Of a stretch of 64,000 nucleotides of DNA, positions 57,326 through 64,000 are shown piece by piece (within the stretch, counting starts at the first letter, position 1; each line of letters starts with the position of its first letter). The notes under the pieces were generated by a model, which had not been told where the DNA came from, searched no databases, and saw only the letters and a list, made by a program, of their open reading frames with translations. Origin of the DNA: Atopobiaceae bacterium (GTDB lineage: Bacteria; Actinomycetota; Coriobacteriia; Coriobacteriales; Atopobiaceae). The DNA is taken from the NCBI GenBank assembly GCA_017533825.1, contig JAFWIE010000036.1, positions 20,220 through 84,219 of the forward strand, read 5' to 3'. Made by a program: the position numbers and the translations under genes.

Positions 57326-59332
57326 ATGATCATCGAGAGGACCGACGGCCTGTTTGTGGGACATCGCAATGGAGAGACGTTGCGCATCGAGGCGTGGGGT
57401 GCCGACGCCCTGCGTGTGCGTACGACCCGCTATGCGCAGTTCGGCGACGAGGACTGGGCACTCGCTCTGAGTCCCGACGTCACTGAGGCGACCGTAGAGC
57501 GGGTTGAAGCCCCCTGCGTGGGTGAGGACCACACGGCGTGGCGCATCACCAACGGTCGCGTCGCGTGCGAGGTCAACGTCAGTGGCGTGCTCTCGTTCTT
57601 CCGCGACGGGAAGCTAATCCTGCGCGAGCACTTCCGGAGCTACGATGGCACTATCAGTCGCGAGAGTCACTGCATGAGGATGGAGGGCCGCACGTACAAG
57701 GCGCATGTCGGTGGCGACTGGCGCATCGTTCAGCGCTTCGAGGCCAACGACGGCGAGAAGCTCTTCGGCATGGGACAGTACCAGCAGCCCCAGACGAACC
57801 TCAAGGGCTGCGTGCTCGACCTCGAGCAGAGAAACTCGCAGGTGAGCGTGCCGTTCTGTGTCTCGAGTCTGGGATACGGCTTCCTGTGGAACAACCCCGC
57901 CGTCGGCCGCGTGACCTTCGGCGAGAACCTCACGGAGTGGATCGCCGAGTGCTCCAAGGGGCTGGACTACTGGCTGTGCGTGGGCGACGAGCCGCGCGAC
58001 CTCCTGCGCACCTACACCGCCGTCACCGGGCGCGCGCCGGAATTCCCCGCCGACCGCATGGGCTTGTGGCAGTGCAAGCTTCGCTACCGCACGCAGGAGG
58101 AAGTCCTCACGGTGGCGCGCGAATGCCGTCGCCGCAACGTGCCCATCGACGTCATCGTCATCGACTTCTTCCATTGGCCCCGCCAAGGCGACTGGTGCTT
58201 CGACCGGACGTACTGGCCCGACCCCAAGGCCATGTGCGACGAGTTACACCAGATGGGCGTGAAGGTGTGCGTCTCCGTGTGGCCGAGCGTGGACAAGAAG
58301 AGCACGCACTTCAAGGAGATGTTTGAGCGCGGCCTGCTCATCCGGACGGAGCGCGGCGCGAACCAGACCTACGACTATCAAGGCGACTGCCTGGAGATTG
58401 ACTGCACCAATCCCGAGGCGCGGGCGTATCTGTGGGACATCCTGCGCGCGAACTACGCGGACTTCGGCATCGACATGTTCTGGCTCGACAACGCCGAGCC
58501 GGACTTCGCCATGTACGACTTCGACAACTACCGGTACTGGCAGGGGCCCGCGCTTGCGTGTTCGAACATCTACCCGCAGTGGTACAGCCGCGCGGTGTAT
58601 GACGCGCAGGTCGCCGAGGGGTGGGAGAAGCCCGTCAACCTGCTGCGCAGCGCGTGGGCGGGCAGTCAGCGCTTCGGTAACGTGGTGTGGTCGGGCGACG
58701 TTCCCGGCACCTTCGAGGCGCTGCGCGACCAGCTGCAGTGCGGCATCAACATGGGCCTCGCGGGCATCCCGTGGTGGTGTACCGACGTGGGCGGCTTCAT
58801 GGCCGACGACTGGCGCAATCCCGACTTCGTCGAGCTTCTCATCCGTTGGTTCCAGTTCGGCACCTTCACCTCGGTGCTGCGCCTGCACGGAAACCGCGGG
58901 CCCTACGACATCGAGCCGCTCGACGATCGCGAGTTCGGCGGCGGATACCTCTTTACTGGGCAGCCCACCGAGCTCTGGCAGTACGGCGAGGAGGCGGAGC
59001 GCATCATGCGTGCGTACCTCTCGCTGCGCGAGGAGCTGCGGCCCTACATCGCCTCGCTCTACGAGCAGGCGAGCGCGGACGGCAGTCCGCTGCTGCGGGC
59101 GCTCTTCTACGAGTTCGCGGGTGACGACCGTGCGTGGGAGACCTACGACGAGTTCATGTTTGGGTCGCGCTACCTGGTGGCGCCGGTGCTCGAGCTGGGC
59201 GCGCGCGAGCGGACGGTGTACCTGCCCGCCGGCACGTGGCGCGACCTGCGCGACGGCTCGGTGTTGGAGGGCCCGGCCGAGTTCGTGGCAGCCGCGCCGC
59301 TCGACGCCATCCCCGTCTACGAGCGCATGTGA
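57326..59332 (+). CDS. GH31 glycosidase, alpha-xylosidase-like, 668 aa
   Basis: GGGGAGGAG precedes the ATG at 57326; the upstream in-frame extension is not supported. The N-terminal beta-sandwich runs to about residue 235. The barrel then shows GLWQCKLRY, VIVIDFFHW, the nucleophile Asp in MFWLDNAEPDF, the acid/base Asp in VWSGDVPGTFEAL, and CTDVGGFM with LRLHGNRGP. This motif set fits bacterial alpha-xylosidases and related GH31 enzymes, which free xylose or glucose from oligosaccharides inside the cell. There is no signal peptide. It stands alone, after a two-component system and a long-spaced inverted repeat. Confidence 0.87.
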   Translation: MIIERTDGLFVGHRNGETLRIEAWGADALRVRTTRYAQFGDEDWALALSPDVTEATVERVEAPCVGEDHTAWRITNGRVACEVNVSGVLSFFRDGKLILREHFRSYDGTISRESHCMRMEGRTYKAHVGGDWRIVQRFEANDGEKLFGMGQYQQPQTNLKGCVLDLEQRNSQVSVPFCVSSLGYGFLWNNPAVGRVTFGENLTEWIAECSKGLDYWLCVGDEPRDLLRTYTAVTGRAPEFPADRMGLWQCKLRYRTQEEVLTVARECRRRNVPIDVIVIDFFHWPRQGDWCFDRTYWPDPKAMCDELHQMGVKVCVSVWPSVDKKSTHFKEMFERGLLIRTERGANQTYDYQGDCLEIDCTNPEARAYLWDILRANYADFGIDMFWLDNAEPDFAMYDFDNYRYWQGPALACSNIYPQWYSRAVYDAQVAEGWEKPVNLLRSAWAGSQRFGNVVWSGDVPGTFEALRDQLQCGINMGLAGIPWWCTDVGGFMADDWRNPDFVELLIRWFQFGTFTSVLRLHGNRGPYDIEPLDDREFGGGYLFTGQPTELWQYGEEAERIMRAYLSLREELRPYIASLYEQASADGSPLLRALFYEFAGDDRAWETYDEFMFGSRYLVAPVLELGARERTVYLPAGTWRDLRDGSVLEGPAEFVAAAPLDAIPVYERM

Positions 59333-59372
59333 TCGGAAGGGGGGCGTCCCGGTGGCGCGAGGTGCGCGGAAG

Positions 59373-59381
59373 TGCTATAAA
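59373..59381 (+). promoter_or_regulatory. possible extended -10 element
   Basis: TGCTATAAA fits an extended -10 (TGn-TATAAT type). No -35 of quality is visible. A start here would give a leader of roughly 230 nt before the ATG at 59622. Confidence 0.3.
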
Positions 59382-59513
59382 TGAATTGGAATCCACAGCA
59401 CAAGAGCATCTTCCGGAAGGGGCTTGGCACACATGAGCGTTGCGCCCATGCTCGCGTCACGGCGTAGGCCGTCATCCCTTCCGTGCCGGAAGCAAATACC
59501 ACCCTGACGACGG

Positions 59514-59563
59514 GTGACCGTTCGGGCCATGGGGCATGGCGCCCCCAGGGGCCAGGCGGTCAC
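59514..59563 (+). terminator. hairpin followed by TTCTTTT, 60 nt before the last gene
   Basis: GTGACCG (59514-59520) pairs with CGGTCAC (59557-59563), enclosing GGGCC, ATGGGGC, GCCCC and GGGGCC blocks that can fold further; TTCTTTT follows at once. It could end the GH31 transcript or act as an attenuator of the next gene. Confidence 0.5.
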
Positions 59564-59621
59564 TTCTTTTGTGTGTGGCTTGAGGTCGCGAAGAGCATGG
59601 AAGTGAGGCAAGGAGGGGCCT

Positions 59622-62600
59622 ATGAGGACAAGGACGAAGACAAGAAGCCTTCTGAGCACCGCGCTCGCGATGGTGCTGTCGCTCACGATGACGGCGGGGC
59701 TGTGCCCGACGGGCGCGCTGGCGGCCGCCCTGGAAGAGGACGTCGCGCCCGTGGAGCTTGAGGAAGGCGGCGGGGAGGCGCCCGCCGAGGGCGCCGAGGA
59801 CGGCGCGGGCATACAGCCCGAGGAGGACGGCGGGGAAGTGCCCGCCGAGGGCGCCGAGGACGGCGCGGGCATACAGCCCGAGGAGGACGGCGAGGACGCC
59901 CTCGTGGTCCAGGGCCAGGAGGCCGAGGGCGAGGCCGAGCTGCTGCCGCAGGAAGAGCCGCTCGTGCTCGAGGGGGGCGCGAGCGCGGAGCCCGACGAGG
60001 ACGCCGAGGACGCCCTCGAGGCGCAGGGCCAGGAGGCCGGGGGAGAGGTCGCGTTGCAGCCGCAGGGCGATCCATATGAGCTTTGGGTCGGCGGCACGCA
60101 GGTTAGCGGCGCCAGCCCGTCCGGCGCTGGCTGGAGCTACGACGCCGCGTCCAGCACCCTGACGCTGGACGGCTACAGCTACAGCGGAGACGGCCATGGG
60201 TTCGTCAACCAGAAAATGTTCGGGCAAGGCTACGCGGCAGTATACGCCGGGCAGGACCTGACGATCCAGCTCAGCGGAAAAAACACCCTCACCAATGAGA
60301 AGAGCTACGGGTTCGGCGTCTACGTGGCCGGGGGAGACCTGACCATCACCGGCACCGACGACGGCACGCTGGACGCCACCGGCGGCACATTGGGCGGCAT
60401 CCTTGCATACCTCGGCAACGTGACCGTCAACGGCGGCACCGTGAATGCCACAGGCAAAATGGCCGGCATCTATGCATACAACGGCAACGTGACCGTCAAC
60501 GGCGGCACCGTGAATGCCACAGGCAACGAACAGTCTGCGGGCATCGGCATATTCGCCAGGAGCGTGAAGGACATTACCAGCTGCATTGCCATCACGATCA
60601 TCGGCGGCAGCGTGACCGCAACCGGGGACAGGTACGGGATGAGCGCTTATGGTGGTGATGTGACCATTGCTGGCGGCGTGGTTACCGCTACCGCTACCGG
60701 CAACAGTGGCGTCGGGATTAATGCTCAATGGAAATCGAATTCTGCTACCCAGCAGACCTTCGGCGGCAACCTAACCATCAGCGGCGGCACGGTAACTGCC
60801 AGCGGCAAGGTGCGCGGCATTATCGGAGATGATAGCGTAAGTTTCGCCACCGGCGTATCCGCCAGGGCCGGAGAGGACGAGGGCAGCGCCCAGCCTGTTG
60901 CCGACATCGGGCAGTGGAGCCACAGCGAAAAGTGGATTCGCCTGGAGCTGGCCCACACCCACGCCGTCGGCGAGGGCGAGGGCGCGCAGACCATCACCTT
61001 CCGGCCGTGGACCGATGCGCTGGCGGCGCAGCAGCATGGTTGGGGACCGGGTAATCCCAACACCGAGTACACCGCGGCAAACTCCCTGCCCACGGAGGAG
61101 GGCAACTACCTGCTCACCAAGGACGTGAAGCTGAGTGGGACGTGGACGGTCCCCGAGGGCGAGACGAACCTCACGAACCTCTGCCTGGGCGGGAAGACCA
61201 TCACGGGCGACCTCAGCAGCGACAAAAACGTCATAGACATCCCCGCGGGCCGTACCTTGAACCTCTATGACGATGAGGAGGGCACCGGCGAGATCGTCTC
61301 GAAGAACTACGAGGTAAGTGGACAGCCGGCTAAAGTAACGGTCGTGCGCTGCGGTGGCGCGTTCACCATGAACGGCGGCACGCTCTCCAGCGTCGAGGGG
61401 GAGGAGGTCCAGACCGGCGTCTATGTGCAGGTCGGCGCAACCTTCACCATGAACGGCGGCGCGATCCGGAATGCCGACCGCGCCGGCGTGGAAGTGAATG
61501 CAGATGGTAAAGATGCAAAGGGCACCTTCACCATGAACGGCGGCACGATCACCGGCTGCGCCACGGGCGTGTTTAACAATGGCACCTTCACCATGAGCGG
61601 CGGCACGATCACCGGCTGCGCCACGGGCGTGTGGGACTACGGCACGTTCACCATGTCCGGCGATGCGGCAATCACCGAAAACACCGGCACATATGGCGGC
61701 GTGCTCGCCTCGGGCGGTACGTTCAACATGCAGGGCGGCACGATCAGTAAGAACGCTGCGCTAGTTGATGGCACCTATGGCGATGGTGGCGGTGTCTACG
61801 TCCAGGGCGGTACGTTCACCATGAGCGGCGGCGGCACGATCAGCGAGAATACCGCCAACAGGGGCGGTGGCGTGTACGTCCAGTGGGGCACGTTCGATAT
61901 GCAGGGCGGCAGCATCACGCAAAACCAGGCGAAGCGCACAACGAAACCGGGCTTAGTAAGCATTACTTTCCCCGGCGATGGCGGTGGCGTGTACGTCGAG
62001 CAGGGCACGTTCGATATGCGGGGCGGCAGCATCACGGGCAACAGCGCGGAGGACACGGGCGACGGCGTGTGCGTTTATCTCGGTACGTTCAACCTCTCCG
62101 GCAGCCCGGACATCTCCGGCAACGGCGGGCAAAACGTCTACCTCGGGCAGAACGCGCGCATCACCGTCGCCGGCGCGCTGTCCAACACCACGCCCATCGG
62201 CGTGACCATGTACGAGCCCGGCGTGTTCACCACCAGCACCGACCCGAAGGCAAAGGGCTACCTGGGCAAATTCGCCAGCGACGACGACAAGTACGCCGTG
62301 GTCGCGAAGGGCGACGAGCTCGCGCTGCAGCACAACGCCCACAGCCTCACCTATGCGGCGAGCGGCGCGACCATCACCGCGACCTGCGACGAGGAGGGCC
62401 TCTGCGACCTCACCGACAAGAAGGTCGTGCTGACCATCAAAGCCCCCACGCTGACCACCTACGGCCAGACCGGCGACGGCATCAGCGAGCGGGCGACCCT
62501 CTCAGGGCTCGACGCCTTCAACGACGCGACCGGGAAGAGTGTCTCGGCGGACTCCGTCCGGTACTTCCCGGCCAGGCAGGAGGGCATGGAGGTCAAAAAG

Positions 62601-64000
62601 ACCGGCGAGGCCCTGCCCAAAGCGCCCACCGACGCGGGCGACTACGTGGCGGAGGTCACCCTCGCTGGCGTGAAGACGGGCGACAGCGGCGTCACGGCCG
62701 TCACCGCCTACGTGACCTACACCATCGCCAAGGCGACCCCCGCCTTCGAGCACTTCGCCTTCGCGCCGCCGGCCGACCTCGCCTACGACGGCCAGGCCAA
62801 GGCTGCCTCCGTCACCGCCAAGGACGGCGTCGAGGGCATGGGCGCCGTGACGGTGGGCTACTACAGCGACGCGGCGTGCACCGCCGCGGCCGAGCCCAGG
62901 GGCGTGGGCACCTACTACGTGGGCGTCACGGTGGCCGAGGGGGACAACTTCCTCGCCACCGCCGGCGGCGAGGTGCTGCACGGCGAGGGCTGGGCGTTCC
63001 GGATCGCCAAGGAGCCCGCCGTCGCCGCCCGCGTCTCCGCGAACGGCCGCACCTACGACGGAGCGAGCCGGCCGCTCGTGAAGGTCGAGGGCGAGGCGAC
63101 CGGCGGCAAGATGCAGTACGCCCTGGGCAAGGACGCAAAGACGGCGCCGGCCGACGGCTGGTCCACGTCCATCCCCGCCGCGACCGACGCGGGGACCTAC
63201 CACGTCTGGTACCGGGTCAGGGGCGACGCCAACCACGGCGACCTCGCGGCCAAGCCGGTGAAGGCGACCGTCGCCCAGCGCGAGGCCAAGCTCGCGTGGA
63301 AGGGCACGAGCTTCACCTACGACGGCAAGTCCCACGCCCCGACGGCCGCCGTGGGCAACCTCGCGAGCGGCGACAAGTGCTCCGTGACGGTGGCCGGCGC
63401 GGCCAAGGCGGCCGGCTCCCACACCGCCACCGCGACGAAGCTCGGGAACGCCAACTACAAGCTCCCCGCGAAGGCCACCCAGGCGTTCGCGATCGCCCAG
63501 CGCGAGGCCAAGCTCGCGTGGAAGGGCACGAGCTTCACCTACGACGGCAAGAGCCACGCGCCCACGGCGACCGTCACCAACCTCGCCTCCGGCGACAAGT
63601 GCTCCGTGACGGTTACCGGCGCGGCAAAGGCTGCCGGCTCCCACACGGCCACGGCCACCAAGCTCTCCAACGCGAACTACAAGCTGCCGAAGAAGGCGAC
63701 GCAGGCGTTCACCATCGCGAAGGCCACGCCCGCCAAGGCGAAGCTCACGAGCATCGCCGAGGTCGCGGCGAAGACCTACACCGGCAAGGCCATCAAGCCC
63801 ACGCCCGCCGTGAAGGCCGGGAAGGCCACGCTCAAGGCCGGCGAGGACTTCACCTACAGCTACAAGGCCAACGTGAACGCCGGCACGGCGACCGTCACCG
63901 CCGAGGGCAAGGGCGGCTACACGGGCAGCGTCTCCACGACCTTCAAGATCGCGCCCGCCGAGATCACGAGCATCGCCGAGGTCGCGGCGCAGGGCTACAC
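59622..64000 (+). CDS. secreted surface protein with carbohydrate-binding-type, beta-helix and MBG-like repeats (partial, 3' end missing)
   Basis: AGGAGG at 59611-59616 precedes the ATG. The frame is open to the window edge, 1459 codons. A signal peptide (about 1-35, ending GALAA) is followed by an acidic Pro/Glu/Gly linker with a 20-residue unit repeated twice. Residues about 148-420 read DPYELWVGGTQVSG ... STLTLDGYSYSG, resembling Cthe_2159-type carbohydrate-binding domains that form a beta-helix. Residues about 580-850 hold GG-V-Y rungs with FTMNGG or FNMQGG turns. From about 900 come Ig-like MBG-type domains, including an almost exact 74-residue tandem pair (TSFTYDGKSHAPT). The region is markedly GC-richer than the giant gene at 1346. 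Likely an adhesin or glycan binder; the cell-wall anchor, if any, lies outside the window. Confidence 0.85.
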   Translation, partial: MRTRTKTRSLLSTALAMVLSLTMTAGLCPTGALAAALEEDVAPVELEEGGGEAPAEGAEDGAGIQPEEDGGEVPAEGAEDGAGIQPEEDGEDALVVQGQEAEGEAELLPQEEPLVLEGGASAEPDEDAEDALEAQGQEAGGEVALQPQGDPYELWVGGTQVSGASPSGAGWSYDAASSTLTLDGYSYSGDGHGFVNQKMFGQGYAAVYAGQDLTIQLSGKNTLTNEKSYGFGVYVAGGDLTITGTDDGTLDATGGTLGGILAYLGNVTVNGGTVNATGKMAGIYAYNGNVTVNGGTVNATGNEQSAGIGIFARSVKDITSCIAITIIGGSVTATGDRYGMSAYGGDVTIAGGVVTATATGNSGVGINAQWKSNSATQQTFGGNLTISGGTVTASGKVRGIIGDDSVSFATGVSARAGEDEGSAQPVADIGQWSHSEKWIRLELAHTHAVGEGEGAQTITFRPWTDALAAQQHGWGPGNPNTEYTAANSLPTEEGNYLLTKDVKLSGTWTVPEGETNLTNLCLGGKTITGDLSSDKNVIDIPAGRTLNLYDDEEGTGEIVSKNYEVSGQPAKVTVVRCGGAFTMNGGTLSSVEGEEVQTGVYVQVGATFTMNGGAIRNADRAGVEVNADGKDAKGTFTMNGGTITGCATGVFNNGTFTMSGGTITGCATGVWDYGTFTMSGDAAITENTGTYGGVLASGGTFNMQGGTISKNAALVDGTYGDGGGVYVQGGTFTMSGGGTISENTANRGGGVYVQWGTFDMQGGSITQNQAKRTTKPGLVSITFPGDGGGVYVEQGTFDMRGGSITGNSAEDTGDGVCVYLGTFNLSGSPDISGNGGQNVYLGQNARITVAGALSNTTPIGVTMYEPGVFTTSTDPKAKGYLGKFASDDDKYAVVAKGDELALQHNAHSLTYAASGATITATCDEEGLCDLTDKKVVLTIKAPTLTTYGQTGDGISERATLSGLDAFNDATGKSVSADSVRYFPARQEGMEVKKTGEALPKAPTDAGDYVAEVTLAGVKTGDSGVTAVTAYVTYTIAKATPAFEHFAFAPPADLAYDGQAKAASVTAKDGVEGMGAVTVGYYSDAACTAAAEPRGVGTYYVGVTVAEGDNFLATAGGEVLHGEGWAFRIAKEPAVAARVSANGRTYDGASRPLVKVEGEATGGKMQYALGKDAKTAPADGWSTSIPAATDAGTYHVWYRVRGDANHGDLAAKPVKATVAQREAKLAWKGTSFTYDGKSHAPTAAVGNLASGDKCSVTVAGAAKAAGSHTATATKLGNANYKLPAKATQAFAIAQREAKLAWKGTSFTYDGKSHAPTATVTNLASGDKCSVTVTGAAKAAGSHTATATKLSNANYKLPKKATQAFTIAKATPAKAKLTSIAEVAAKTYTGKAIKPTPAVKAGKATLKAGEDFTYSYKANVNAGTATVTAEGKGGYTGSVSTTFKIAPAEITSIAEVAAQGY
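59761..59880 (+). repeat. 60-bp tandem repeat in the linker of the last surface protein
   Basis: 59761-59820 and 59821-59880 differ at only a few bases near their 5' ends. They encode two near-identical 20-residue units containing AEGAEDGAGIQPEED. Confidence 0.9.
63273..63716 (+). repeat. 222-bp tandem repeat encoding two MBG-like domains
   Basis: The unit from GCCCAGCGCGAGGCC at 63273 recurs at 63495, a 222-bp period (74 residues). Both encode AQREAKLAWKGTSFTYDGKS at the start. Confidence 0.85.

Noticed and set aside
59385..59560. c-di-GMP or ZTP riboswitch upstream of the last gene
   Set aside because: Several small hairpins are present, but the conserved core bases of these classes are not in the right order.

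Overview
The window looks like chromosomal DNA from a high-GC, anaerobic, Gram-positive gut- or oral-type actinobacterium, most likely class Coriobacteriia (Olsenella/Atopobiaceae-like). The basis is gene content: very large MBG/Cna-B/beta-helix surface proteins, DUF4342, GH1 phospho-beta-glucosidases, a flavin/Fe-S enoate reductase, an NADH oxidase and DUF3990/DUF3791 genes. The genus is an inference; there is no rRNA or tRNA gene here to test it.

Layout. 1-1092 is the 3' end of a GLUG-repeat surface protein. 1346-22528 is one 7060-codon surface protein built from MBG repeats, Cna-B/SpaA domains and six capped beta-helix modules. A single in-frame TAG separates it from another 366 open codons (to 23626). 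23932-29570 holds a membrane EAL phosphodiesterase, an acyltransferase-3 protein, a DUF4342 protein and a two-component system. 29705-32702 is a sugar locus: a GH1 enzyme and an unusual fusion of a PTS-EIIB-like domain with a ROK domain. 32750-38418 holds two lipoproteins, a ZIP metal transporter, a PHP-family histidinol phosphatase, a monothiol glutaredoxin-like protein and a YczE/YitT-type membrane protein. Between them lie repeat-rich non-coding stretches and a decayed AAA-ATPase/nuclease gene.

38560-42085 looks like a defence or mobile-gene scar. It has a compact three-gene DUF3990/DUF3791 cassette (ADP-ribosyltransferase-like), followed by a type I restriction remnant in which hsdS is fused by deletion to hsdR. 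42154-45612 is a 1152-residue EAL+GGDEF protein. 45926-53960 is metabolism: NADH oxidase, an old-yellow-enzyme/dienoyl-CoA reductase type protein, a HipA-like kinase, an O-acetylhomoserine sulfhydrylase-type PLP enzyme and a second GH1 enzyme. 54243-59332 holds a secreted Lys-Ser-Asp-repeat protein, a second two-component system and a GH31 glycosidase. From 59622 to the window end another secreted surface protein begins, with a carbohydrate-binding-type N-terminus, beta-helix and MBG-like repeats, and it runs off the edge.

Together the genes suggest a host-associated cell that displays very large adhesins, tunes a c-di-GMP network with at least two EAL proteins, and takes up beta-glucosides and alpha-xylosides. 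The intergenic DNA is rich in dispersed hairpins: a GGCCCAYYGGG-type family, a pair of REP-like 37-mers, two 10-bp-TIR modules and an eight-copy 25-mer array in opposed orientations. These and the gene relics are the least-explained parts of the window.
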